From assembly GCA_019428945.1 (NCBI GenBank), contig JAHYJM010000001.1:1-64000 (forward strand): 64,000 nt of DNA, written 5' to 3'. The translations under genes were made by a program, and so were the position numbers. Position 1 is the first letter of the stretch. Every line of letters starts with the position of its first letter. The stretch is from Bacillota bacterium. GTDB taxonomy: Bacteria > Bacillota > Dethiobacteria > DTU022. The notes under the pieces are model-generated. The model searched no databases, was not told the DNA's origin, and worked only from the letters and a program-made list of their open reading frames with translations. Positions 16,766 to 25,415 of the stretch are shown in pieces.

Positions 16766-17569
16766 ATGACTGATCTAAAGGTAGCAATAATCGGTGGAAC
16801 GGGTGTTTACGCTCAGGATATGCTTGAAGAGGAAAAAGATATCACTCTCGATACCCGCTATGGCTCTGTGACAATGACTCAGGGCAGATATAAAGGTAAA
16901 ACGGTATATTTCATGGCCCGGCACGGAGGCGGTCACTCTGTTCCGCCACACCTGGTTAACTACAGGGCAAATATAGCCGCATTGAAGAAACTGAATGTTG
17001 ATGCTGTGATCGCTACTGCTGCTGTAGGAACTTTGACAGAAACAATGCCTCCAGGCAGCAGAGTTATCATAGATCAATTCATAGATTTTACAAAAAACCG
17101 TGTTCTTACCTTTTACGAAGGACAAGGCGGGTTTGTAGTCCATACTGATTTCACTGAGCCTTACTGTTTTGAAACGAGAGCGGCTATACTTAAAGCCGGT
17201 GAAAAGCTGACTGACAAACCAGTTGATGGAGGTTGTTATGTCTGCGCAGAAGGGCCAAGGTTTGAAACCCCTGCTGAGATTAAAATGATTAAACAGGCAG
17301 GCGGAGATCTGGTCGGTATGACGAATGTGCCGGAGGTTACCCTGGCCCGGGAAGCGGGGCTTTGCTATGCTACGATAGCCCTTGCTACTAATTATGCTGC
17401 CGGTATTTCCAAAACCCCTCTGAATCATGAAGAGGTTCTTGAAGAGATGGAAAGAGGCAAGGCCGATCTGCAGAAGTTACTGATACTTTCAGTGGAAGAA
17501 ATATCCGGGGATAAAAGATGCAGCTGTGCCGAAGCGGGTAAATATTGGAGTGAGGAGCATCACGCCTGA
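16766..17569 (+). CDS. mtnP: Methylthioadenosine/methylthioinosine phosphorylase (MTAP family)
   Basis: Nucleoside phosphorylase of the MTAP/PNP family, 267 residues. It cleaves the nucleoside left over from polyamine and SAM chemistry to a base and methylthioribose 1-phosphate. Motifs are IIGGTGVY (phosphate loop), ARHGGGHSVPPHLVNYRAN and the sugar/base region MTNVPEVTLAREAG. The base-contacting residue is Asn209 in LATNYAAGIS, where human MTAP has Asp (ATDYD). Asn at this place goes with 6-oxopurine recognition, so the substrate may be methylthioinosine or inosine. A deaminase able to make methylthioinosine is two genes downstream. Its stop overlaps the start of mtnA. Confidence 0.87.
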   Translation: MTDLKVAIIGGTGVYAQDMLEEEKDITLDTRYGSVTMTQGRYKGKTVYFMARHGGGHSVPPHLVNYRANIAALKKLNVDAVIATAAVGTLTETMPPGSRVIIDQFIDFTKNRVLTFYEGQGGFVVHTDFTEPYCFETRAAILKAGEKLTDKPVDGGCYVCAEGPRFETPAEIKMIKQAGGDLVGMTNVPEVTLAREAGLCYATIALATNYAAGISKTPLNHEEVLEEMERGKADLQKLLILSVEEISGDKRCSCAEAGKYWSEEHHA

Positions 17570-18654
17570 TGGGTAACAATCCTATTGAGCATATTGCCTG
17601 GAGGGAAGAGAAGCTGTACCTGCTGGACCAACGCCTTCTGCCGCATGAAATTGCTTTTAAAGTATGCGATTCATATCATGATGTAGTAAAAGCTATCAAA
17701 GATATGTATGTAAGAGGAGCTCCTGCTATTGGAATAAGCGCTGCATTTGGCATGACCCTGGCTGCCGGTGAAGCTCTGGCTAAAAGATTATCTTCCGAAA
17801 AAACCAGAGAATTGTTAAAAGCCGCCGCAGTTGACCTTGCCAATTCCCGGCCTACGGCAGTTAACCTGAAGTGGGCGATAGATAAAGCTGATCAGTGGCT
17901 TTCAAAATATGACAATGCCTCCACTGTGGAGATCTACAAAGGGTTGGAACAGCTTGCCCTGACTATATTTAACGATGACATTATTAACAACCGGCAGATC
18001 GGATTTAACGGTTCAAAACTGGTTCCCCAAAAAGCTGTTATATTGACTCACTGCAATGCCGGCGCTCTTGCAACCGGCGGTTTCGGCACAGCTCTCGGTG
18101 TTATAAGGGCTGCTGTTGAGGAAGGTAAAATAGTCAGTGTGCTTGTAGATGAAACCAGACCGCTGCTGCAGGGGGCCAGAATAACCGCTTTTGAGCTTTT
18201 AAATGAGGGCATATCGGCAACGCTTATTACTGATAATTCTGCCGGTTACCTGATGTCCACAGGCAAAGTGGATCTGATTGTAGTGGGAGCCGACAGGATT
18301 GCTGCGAATGGAGATACCGCAAATAAAATAGGCACTTATTCACTGGCAGTCCTGGCCAATTATCATAATATTCCCTTCTACGTGGCAGCCCCTTTATCAA
18401 CGGTAGATCTAATGATCGATTCCGGTCATGAGATTATTATAGAAGAAAGAAAGGAAATTGAAGTTACCTCGCTTTACGGCAAGTCCATAGCACCTGAAGG
18501 CATCAAGGCGCTAAATTATGCTTTCGATGTAACTCCGGCAGAATTAATTACAGCAATAGTCACTGAAAAAGGTGTTATAAAAAAACCGGATAGAAATAAA
18601 ATAGCAGCTCAGTTCAGGGAAGGAGGCTTTTCTTTTGAAGAGCATATTGATTAA
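17569..18654 (+). CDS. mtnA: Methylthioribose-1-phosphate isomerase
   Basis: MtnA, 361 residues. Converts S-methyl-5-thioribose 1-phosphate to the ribulose form in methionine salvage. It has MYVRGAPAIGISAAFGM, the catalytic Cys in LTHCNAGALAT and the Asp in VGADRIAANGDTANKIG. The start ATG overlaps the stop of the phosphorylase gene (TGATG), which indicates coupled translation. Later steps of the salvage pathway (MtnK, MtnBCD) are not in this window. Confidence 0.95.
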   Translation: MGNNPIEHIAWREEKLYLLDQRLLPHEIAFKVCDSYHDVVKAIKDMYVRGAPAIGISAAFGMTLAAGEALAKRLSSEKTRELLKAAAVDLANSRPTAVNLKWAIDKADQWLSKYDNASTVEIYKGLEQLALTIFNDDIINNRQIGFNGSKLVPQKAVILTHCNAGALATGGFGTALGVIRAAVEEGKIVSVLVDETRPLLQGARITAFELLNEGISATLITDNSAGYLMSTGKVDLIVVGADRIAANGDTANKIGTYSLAVLANYHNIPFYVAAPLSTVDLMIDSGHEIIIEERKEIEVTSLYGKSIAPEGIKALNYAFDVTPAELITAIVTEKGVIKKPDRNKIAAQFREGGFSFEEHID

Positions 18655-19954
18655 AAACACCCTGCTCATAACATTAGACGACAACAGGCCTGATTACTTC
18701 AACGGAGATATTTTACTGGATCATGGTCTTATAGCTGAAATCTGCGAAGCTCCGGCATCGGTAGATCCTCAACGGGCCGATCATATAATCGACGGGAGCC
18801 ACTTGATTGTTATGCCCGGTTTAATCAACACCCACGGACATGCGGCAATGACACTGTTCAGGAGTTTTGCTGATGACCTGCCGCTGAAAGAGTGGCTGGA
18901 AGATAAAATATGGCCGATTGAGGAATACCTAACAGCTGATGATGTATACTGGGGTACAATGCTGGCTATCGCAGAAATGATTAAGGGCGGAACAACTACA
19001 TTTACTGATATGTATTTCTACATGGAAAAAGTTGCTGAAGCTACTGCAGAAAGCGGCATCAGGGCTGTTTTGTCCAGGGGAATGATCGGCTTTGGAGATT
19101 CAGCAGCACAGGGTTTACGCGAAACTGAGCAGTTCATCAATAACTGGCAGGGAAGGGAAGAAGGCCGGATTAATGTATATCTGGGCCCCCATGCCCCATA
19201 CACATGTCCGCCTGAATATCTGAAAAAAGTAATGGCCCTTGCAGAAAAAACAAGCAGACCGCTTCAAATTCATCTTTCCGAAACCAAAAGAGAGGTGGAA
19301 GAAAGTATCCGTAATTTTGGTAAAAGCCCCGTTGAACTTGTTTATGAGCTGGGTCTCTTTAATTATCCCGTTACGGCTGCTCATTGTGTGCACTTAAGTG
19401 ATCGTGATTTGGAAATATTGGCTGACAGACAAGTCGGCGTTGCCCATAACCCGGGCAGCAATTTAAAACTGGGCAGTGGAATAGCCCGGGTGACTGATAT
19501 GCTTGAGAAAGGTATCAGTGTCGGAATCGGCACTGACGGAGCAGCCAGCAATAACAACCTTGATATGATTGAAGAAATCCGTCTCGTTGCCCTGCTGGAA
19601 AAGGGGATAAAAATGGACCCCACACTGGTGGAGGCAAAAACTGCCCTTAAGATGGCCACATCAATTGGAGCTTCCGCTTTGAACCTGAAAGAAATCGGCA
19701 TCCTGAAAGTAGGGTTCAAAGCTGATCTTATCGGTATCAGCCGCAACCATCCCAACCTTATGCCTATGCACAACCCGCTCGCCCACATTGTCTATGCAGC
19801 AGCAGCAGCAGATGTGGAATATGTAGTTGTCAACGGGAACATCCTCCTCAATAAGGGCGAACTGACGGGAATTGATGAAGAAAAGATCATGTATGAAGCT
19901 TCAAAACATGCAGAACGGCTTGTTATAGAAAATAAAGGAAAACAGGATGAATAA
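18635..19954 (+). CDS. mtaD: Methylthioadenosine/S-adenosylhomocysteine deaminase
   Basis: Amidohydrolase of the TrzN/SsnA/MtaD group, 439 residues. It removes the amino group from methylthioadenosine and SAH. Metal ligands are visible as LINTHGHAAMTLF, the HLSET strand and the Asp in GIGTDGAASNN. TTG at 18635 is chosen because GGAAGGAGG lies 9 bases upstream; it overlaps the end of mtnA by 20 bases. With the Asn209-type phosphorylase it would form an MTA-to-methylthioinosine route. A related role on other aminopurines is possible. Confidence 0.9.
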   Translation: MKSILIKNTLLITLDDNRPDYFNGDILLDHGLIAEICEAPASVDPQRADHIIDGSHLIVMPGLINTHGHAAMTLFRSFADDLPLKEWLEDKIWPIEEYLTADDVYWGTMLAIAEMIKGGTTTFTDMYFYMEKVAEATAESGIRAVLSRGMIGFGDSAAQGLRETEQFINNWQGREEGRINVYLGPHAPYTCPPEYLKKVMALAEKTSRPLQIHLSETKREVEESIRNFGKSPVELVYELGLFNYPVTAAHCVHLSDRDLEILADRQVGVAHNPGSNLKLGSGIARVTDMLEKGISVGIGTDGAASNNNLDMIEEIRLVALLEKGIKMDPTLVEAKTALKMATSIGASALNLKEIGILKVGFKADLIGISRNHPNLMPMHNPLAHIVYAAAAADVEYVVVNGNILLNKGELTGIDEEKIMYEASKHAERLVIENKGKQDE

Positions 19955-20744
19955 TATGGATAACTTACATATTCTAATCACTAACGATGATGGGATTCAC
20001 GCTGATGGCATCCAGTATTTAAGCCAGGTACTGGCTGAAGATAACAGTAATTACAGACTCTCAATTATTGCGCCTGATCGTGAAAGAAGCGCCGTGGGTC
20101 ACGCAATTACCATGCATAAACCGCTAAGGGTCGAACATATAACTTTTATGCATAACCCGGCGCTGTCAGGTTGGTCGGTAAATGGCACACCCTCTGACTG
20201 TGTAAAGCTGGCAGTGGAAGCTATTCTTGATCACAAACCCGACCTGGTTATTTCAGGCATCAACAGGGGAAGCAATCTCGGCACCGATGTCCTTTATTCC
20301 GGTACTGTATCCGCAGCGGTTGAAGGTTTAATCATGGGTATTCCTTCTGTAGCATTATCCTTAACGGCTGCTGGAAAGAGCGAAAATTACATTTATGCAG
20401 CCCGTTTTATCGGCAAGCTGATACCGGTCCTGATCAATAGCTCTATTGAACCTTCTACGTTAATCAATGTGAATGTTCCTGCAGATACAGGTTCTATTAA
20501 GGGTGTCAGGGTTACATCGCTCGGTTCACGGCGTTATTGCAACACTTTTGAAAAACGTGTCGATCCGCGGGGTATGTATTATTACTGGATGGCCGGAGAA
20601 CTTGTAGATGATGATCCTGAAGATGATGACAGCGATACTAAAGCAATCAGGGAAAAGTATATTTCTGTTACACCAATCCACTTTCAACTTACAAACCGGC
20701 AGGTTATGCCCGAATTGAACCGGTTAATTGATTCAATCAGTTAG
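19947..20744 (+). CDS. surE: 5'-nucleotidase SurE
   Basis: SurE, 265 residues, a metal-dependent 5'/3'-nucleotidase. It has the N-terminal Asp pair in ILITNDDGIHADG, APDRERSAVGHAIT and the VISGINRGSNLGTDVLYSGT block. It overlaps the deaminase gene by 8 bases. It fits a nucleotide salvage operon by supplying nucleosides from nucleotides. Confidence 0.95.
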   Translation: MNNMDNLHILITNDDGIHADGIQYLSQVLAEDNSNYRLSIIAPDRERSAVGHAITMHKPLRVEHITFMHNPALSGWSVNGTPSDCVKLAVEAILDHKPDLVISGINRGSNLGTDVLYSGTVSAAVEGLIMGIPSVALSLTAAGKSENYIYAARFIGKLIPVLINSSIEPSTLINVNVPADTGSIKGVRVTSLGSRRYCNTFEKRVDPRGMYYYWMAGELVDDDPEDDDSDTKAIREKYISVTPIHFQLTNRQVMPELNRLIDSIS

Positions 20745-20785
20745 AAACCATGTTCAAAGAAAACGGTACAAATAAGGTGGTTTAA

Positions 20786-22207
20786 ATGCCAGTTCTTGAA
20801 TCGTACGGAAAAAATTGCTACCGGATACCCCGGCAGGGCAATATGAATGCAGATGTTCTTGTTTATCTAAACAGGGAACTCTACGAGGATTTCAAAGAAG
20901 ACCAGCCTATCCAGCAGCTTATAGATGCCGCTACCCTGGAGGGTGTAATCAACCCGGTTATCGGTATGCCCGACATTCATACAGGTTTCGGACTGCCAAT
21001 TGGCGGGGTTATGGCTATGGATGCCCATAAGGGGCTTGTCTCTGCAGGAGCTGTGGGGATGGATATAAATTGTGGCGTACGACTCCTGCACACAAATATT
21101 GCTGCTACAGATTTACACCTGCCTGAATTAAAAAAACTGATTGATGCAATAGAAAAAAGGGTGCCAAGTGGAATTGGCCAAAAAAGCAGACATTCTGCAG
21201 AAATAAGTAAAAACTTTAATGAAATTCTTATCAAAGGTGTTCCTCATTTAATAGAGATGGGAATCGGCCGCGATGAAGATCCTGATTCGATTGAAGACGG
21301 AGGATCTATGGCCGGTGCCGATTTAAAAGCTATCAGTAAAAAAGCATATGACAGGGGACTTCAGTTATCAACAATTGGCGGCGGAAACCATTTTATTGAA
21401 ATAGGGATGATTGAAAAGATTTATGACCCGGAATCGGCGGCTGCATTCGGCCTGACTGAAGGGAATATTACTGTTCTTATCCATACAGGCAGCAGGGGTT
21501 TTGGTCACCAGATCTGCACCGATTATTCTGCAGAAATGAAAAATAAAGCGACGGCTTATAACCTTATTGTGCCATCTGCAGGGCTTGCCTCAGTTCCGAT
21601 AGAATCGAGGGAAGGACAAAATTATCTCGGCGCCATGGTCGCTGCTGTTAATTTTGCTTTTTGCAATCGACAATGGATCACAGATGATGTACGCAAAGCT
21701 TTTTGCTCGGTCTTTGGCGGGGGGGATGTCGATTACGGACTTAATCTGGTCTATGATGTAGCTCACAATACAGCCCGTTTTGAAGAGATAAAAGGTAAGA
21801 AAATGCTTATTCACCGCAAAGGTGCAACCAGAGCCTTGCCGGCGGGGCATCCTGATAATCCTGAAAAATATTTAAAAACGGGGCACCCTGTTTTAATTCC
21901 CGGCAGCATGGGATCCGCCTCCTATGTTATAAAGGCTGAACACGGTGTTGAAGCTATCTATAATTCGGTTAATCACGGGGCTGGAAGGGTTCTCTCGAGA
22001 ACTTCAGCAAAAAAAGAAATAACAGTAGAAGATCTTAAAGACAGGCTCGGTAAAGTAATTATTTCCGGCAGGGACTATAAGGCATATCTTGATGAAGCGC
22101 CACAGGCCTATAAAAATATTGACCAGGTTGTGGAAACATTTACTGAAATCGGGCTCAGCCGGAAAGTCGCCAGACTACGCCCCCTTGCAGTTATCAAGGG
22201 CGAATAA
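20786..22207 (+). CDS. rtcB: RNA-splicing ligase RtcB
   Basis: RtcB, 473 residues. It joins 2',3'-cyclic phosphate or 3'-phosphate ends to 5'-OH ends using GTP and manganese. It shows the metal site in GMDINCGVRLL (Asp93, Cys96), IGGGNHFIEIG, IHTGSRGFGHQ and the C-terminal SVNHGAGRVLSR region near the guanylylated His. AAGGTGG precedes the ATG. No archease or RtcA gene is next to it. Confidence 0.95.
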   Translation: MPVLESYGKNCYRIPRQGNMNADVLVYLNRELYEDFKEDQPIQQLIDAATLEGVINPVIGMPDIHTGFGLPIGGVMAMDAHKGLVSAGAVGMDINCGVRLLHTNIAATDLHLPELKKLIDAIEKRVPSGIGQKSRHSAEISKNFNEILIKGVPHLIEMGIGRDEDPDSIEDGGSMAGADLKAISKKAYDRGLQLSTIGGGNHFIEIGMIEKIYDPESAAAFGLTEGNITVLIHTGSRGFGHQICTDYSAEMKNKATAYNLIVPSAGLASVPIESREGQNYLGAMVAAVNFAFCNRQWITDDVRKAFCSVFGGGDVDYGLNLVYDVAHNTARFEEIKGKKMLIHRKGATRALPAGHPDNPEKYLKTGHPVLIPGSMGSASYVIKAEHGVEAIYNSVNHGAGRVLSRTSAKKEITVEDLKDRLGKVIISGRDYKAYLDEAPQAYKNIDQVVETFTEIGLSRKVARLRPLAVIKGE

Positions 22208-22238
22208 ATGACTGAATACCTTAAGATGGAGGGATAAT

Positions 22239-23201
22239 ATGATCTACTTAAATGCCGATACTTTACTGAATGCTGCCGCACTTGAAGAAATAATGGATGT
22301 GATTGAGCAGGCCTATGCGATTGAAACCGAGGGTTCTTTTGTGATGCCGCCCCGCATGCACATCGACTATAACAATAATACCCTGCTTTATATGCCTTGT
22401 TTTCTCGAAACTATTTTTGGCACAAAAATCTTGTCCCTTTTTCCCGGAAACGCTGCAAAAGGGATTCCGGTTATAAGCGGACTTGTGCTTTTAAACGACA
22501 AAAACAGCGGTCATCCCCTGGCCATTCTCGACGGTGGCAGACTGACCGCGTTAAGAACCGGAGCAGTCGGTGGAGTCGCTGTCAGGCATACAGCACCACC
22601 TGCGGCAAAAAGTGCCGGCCTGGTTGGCTCAGGTGTCCAGGGTTACTATCAGCTTCTTTTTGCATCGAAGGCCCGCAACCTTGAAACTATATCTGTTTAT
22701 GATCTTGATCAGGATAAAGTAAAAGGATTTTGCGACCGCTTGCAAAAAGATCTGCCTGAAATTGAAATCAGGCCGGCTAAAAAGATTGAAGATTTACTTG
22801 ATCATTCAGAAATAGTTATTACAGCAACACCTTCAGAAAAACCTGTCTTGCCTGATGATGAAAAACTGCTGCAGAATAAGAGTTACATTGGTATCGGTTC
22901 TTATAAACCTGAAATGAGGGAGTTTCCGCGCTCCTTATATAAACTGGTAGACAGAGTATTGATCGATACTGCCCATGGCCTGGAAGAATCGGGCGACTTG
23001 ATTACACCCCTGCAGGAAAAGTGGATTGAGCCCGGCCAGATTTTAGAATTCGGTAAATATCTTTCCGAAGAGGCTAAAACGGAAATTCCCAACGCAACAA
23101 CACTTTTCAAATCTGTTGGAATGGCTTTATTTGACATAGCAGTTGGTGAGCTGCTCTATTGTAAAGCGCTGGAGAAAGGTCTGGGGATAAATCTTGATTA
23201 A
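22239..23201 (+). CDS. Ornithine cyclodeaminase/mu-crystallin family reductase
   Basis: OCD/mu-crystallin family, 320 residues, with a Rossmann NAD(P) site (AGLVGSGVQGYYQ) and the family motif GGRLTALRTGAVGGVA. The family includes ornithine cyclodeaminase, alanine dehydrogenase and delta-1-pyrroline-2-carboxylate reductase (LhpI). A trans-3-hydroxyproline dehydratase candidate at 34 kb would make pyrroline-2-carboxylate, so that activity is attractive but unproven. It overlaps the serine dehydratase gene by 8 bases, so the two are likely coupled. Iminosuccinate or alanine chemistry linked to the dehydratase is an alternative. Confidence 0.85.
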   Translation: MIYLNADTLLNAAALEEIMDVIEQAYAIETEGSFVMPPRMHIDYNNNTLLYMPCFLETIFGTKILSLFPGNAAKGIPVISGLVLLNDKNSGHPLAILDGGRLTALRTGAVGGVAVRHTAPPAAKSAGLVGSGVQGYYQLLFASKARNLETISVYDLDQDKVKGFCDRLQKDLPEIEIRPAKKIEDLLDHSEIVITATPSEKPVLPDDEKLLQNKSYIGIGSYKPEMREFPRSLYKLVDRVLIDTAHGLEESGDLITPLQEKWIEPGQILEFGKYLSEEAKTEIPNATTLFKSVGMALFDIAVGELLYCKALEKGLGINLD

Positions 23202-24816
23202 GCGGGAGAAATTAGATATTAATGTAATCCCACCAAGTATTTTTAATGATGTGATCGGCCCGATCATGAGAGGCCCCTCAAGCTCTCATACTGCCGCTGC
23301 CGTTCGTATTGGCACCATTGTCAGGCAGTTTCTCGGTAATCCCTGCCGGCGTCTGCTGGTAGAATTTGCGCCGCATGGTTCACTTGCCACTACATATAAA
23401 AGTCAGGGTTCAGACATAGGTCTGGTCGGCGGATTGATCGGGATGGAACTTACCGATGACCGCCTGGTTAATGCCCTGGATATTGCCCGAAATAACGGCA
23501 TTAAAGTAACCTTTAAAATTACAGATTTTGAGGCTTCACACCCTAATACTTACCGGATTTCTGCAACAACTGGAGAAAAAGGCGCTCCTGAATTCAGGTT
23601 TTCTTTTATTTCAACCGGGGGAGGAATGATTGAACTTACAAGTATCAACGGTATCCCCATATCTGTAAGCGGAGGCTATCATGAAGCTATTTTTTTTGTC
23701 AACACTTCGCTTGTATCAAATGCCTCCCGGCTGGAAGAAAAAATTATCGGGATGCATCCTGAAATAGATACCTGCCGGGTATCTTCTTCCGGACAGTCAG
23801 CACTGGTTAACATCAAAACAGCGCAGCCCGCCGGCGCAGAAATTATCGATAATATCAGGGGCTTAGTAAATTACGCTCACCTTGTTCAGCTTGCTCCGGT
23901 CTTACCGGTGCATTCCCGCAAAAGTATCAGCGTCCCCTTTAAAAATGCTTCCGAACTGCTCCTTGCTGCATCAACCGGTAATAAAGAGCTATGGGAACTG
24001 GCGCTTTTATACGAATCACAAAGAAGCAATCTGGCGGAGGAACAAATTCTCAGGATGGGCAAAGAAGTATTGGCAGCAATGAAAGGATCTATTGAAGAAG
24101 GCCTCTCCGGAACCGTTTATAGTAACCGAATCCTCGGCCCCCAGGCTGCAAAAGTTCTAAATCACAATGGCGCGCTGATCGGGGGAAGCCTTATAAAAAA
24201 CCTTATAGCATATATCACGGCGGCGATGGAGACGAAAAGTGCTATGGGAGTAATAGTTGCTGCGCCAACTGCAGGTTCATGCGCAGGTCTGCCCGGAACT
24301 TTGTTTGCCGCTGCAGAAGATCTTGGATCTGATGATACCGCTATCCTTAAGGGTCTGCTTGCAGCCGGCATTACCGGCATTCTAATCATAAATCATAGCA
24401 CATTTGCTGCTGAAGAATGTGGCTGCCAGGCCGAATGCGGCTCCGGATCGGCTATGACCGCAGCAGGGCTGGTTCAAATGGCCGGCGGTACTGTAGAAAC
24501 CGCTCTTTCAGCTGCTTCAATGGCCATGCAAAACATTATCGGCATGATCTGCGATCCTGTCGCAAACAGGGTCGAAGTTCCCTGTCTCGGGAAGAATATA
24601 CTTGCAGGAATGAATGCTGTAGCTTCAGCAAATATGGCTCTTTGCGGATTTGACCAGGTCATACCATTTGATGAAACAATTGCAGCATTTGATCAGGCAG
24701 GCAGAATGATTCCGGCAGAACTGCGCTGCACCGGGAAAGCCGGTTTATCAGTTACACCGACATCGCTGCGTATTCATAAAAAGCTAAATCTGCCTGAATA
24801 TGAAAACGAAGCATAG
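23194..24816 (+). CDS. sdaA: L-serine dehydratase, fused beta-alpha form
   Basis: Iron-sulfur L-serine ammonia-lyase in one 540-residue chain. Residues 10-220 are the beta domain (DVIGPIMRGPSSSHTAAAV near the start). Residues about 250-530 are the alpha domain with SCAGLPGTLF and the cluster cysteines in ECGCQAECGSGSAM (C409, C411 and C415) and ICDPVANRVEVPCLGKN (C453). In many Bacillota the two halves are separate genes, as in sdaAB/sdaAA. It makes pyruvate and ammonia from serine and is oxygen sensitive. TTG start overlaps the upstream gene by 8 bases. A threonine or hydroxyaspartate dehydratase role cannot be excluded. Confidence 0.88.
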   Translation: MIKREKLDINVIPPSIFNDVIGPIMRGPSSSHTAAAVRIGTIVRQFLGNPCRRLLVEFAPHGSLATTYKSQGSDIGLVGGLIGMELTDDRLVNALDIARNNGIKVTFKITDFEASHPNTYRISATTGEKGAPEFRFSFISTGGGMIELTSINGIPISVSGGYHEAIFFVNTSLVSNASRLEEKIIGMHPEIDTCRVSSSGQSALVNIKTAQPAGAEIIDNIRGLVNYAHLVQLAPVLPVHSRKSISVPFKNASELLLAASTGNKELWELALLYESQRSNLAEEQILRMGKEVLAAMKGSIEEGLSGTVYSNRILGPQAAKVLNHNGALIGGSLIKNLIAYITAAMETKSAMGVIVAAPTAGSCAGLPGTLFAAAEDLGSDDTAILKGLLAAGITGILIINHSTFAAEECGCQAECGSGSAMTAAGLVQMAGGTVETALSAASMAMQNIIGMICDPVANRVEVPCLGKNILAGMNAVASANMALCGFDQVIPFDETIAAFDQAGRMIPAELRCTGKAGLSVTPTSLRIHKKLNLPEYENEA

Positions 24817-24825
24817 TATTTATTA

Positions 24826-24834
24826 TGGTATAAT
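24826..24834 (+). promoter_or_regulatory. Extended -10 promoter before the ferredoxin-AOR genes
   Basis: TGGTATAAT, an extended -10 box about 70 bases before the ferredoxin start. No clear -35. Confidence 0.5.
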
Positions 24835-24902
24835 TATTAGCGGATTCCTTTATTAATCAGCCCATGTAAAATAATTTTTATAATTACACGGAGGTGTTTA
24901 AT

Positions 24903-25295
24903 TTGAAAATTGTCGGCACAAATGAAAAAGAGTGCACACTATGCGGAGCCTGTGAAACAATTTGCTCCACTTTCTATTTTAAAGAAGATAACAGGCTGAA
25001 GTCTTCCATTCAGGTAGAAGAAGTTGAAGTCAGCCCCGGAGCAGCTATTCATGTCTGCAACCAGTGCGGCAAATGCATCGAAGTATGCCCGGTGGAAGCT
25101 ATAACCCGCACTAAAAAAGGTATCGTGATCATTAATAAGAAGACCTGTATAGGCTGCTTTAACTGCGTTGGCGTCTGTCCGACAAACACAATGTTCTGGC
25201 ATGAAGATCTTGTCGAACCATTTAAATGTATCGCCTGTGCCCGCTGCACCAAAGAATGCCCGACAGAGGCAATCTTTATGGAGGAAGTTTCTTAA
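24903..25295 (+). CDS. Four-cluster ferredoxin, AOR electron partner
   Basis: 130-residue ferredoxin with four complete Cys-x2-Cys-x2-Cys-x3-Cys [4Fe-4S] motifs: C11-C21, C52-C62, C82-C92 and C109-C119. TTG at 24903 is used because ACGGAGGT is 7 bases upstream. Such polyferredoxins are common beside tungsten or molybdenum aldehyde oxidoreductases and carry their electrons. The AOR gene lies 120 bases downstream on the same strand. Confidence 0.9.
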   Translation: MKIVGTNEKECTLCGACETICSTFYFKEDNRLKSSIQVEEVEVSPGAAIHVCNQCGKCIEVCPVEAITRTKKGIVIINKKTCIGCFNCVGVCPTNTMFWHEDLVEPFKCIACARCTKECPTEAIFMEEVS

Positions 25296-25415
25296 AAGCA
25301 GGAAACAGGATTTAGAGAAGTGAATCTTTAAGTTGTAATAAATTGGAATACATTTTAAGATGTAACCGATCATAAATAAATTAAATAGACCGTTAATATA
25401 TTTACAGGAGGCTAA

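Noticed and set aside
16775..17428. 217-codon minus-strand ORF
   Set aside because: Shadow of the phosphorylase gene, with no recognisable domain and no ribosome site.
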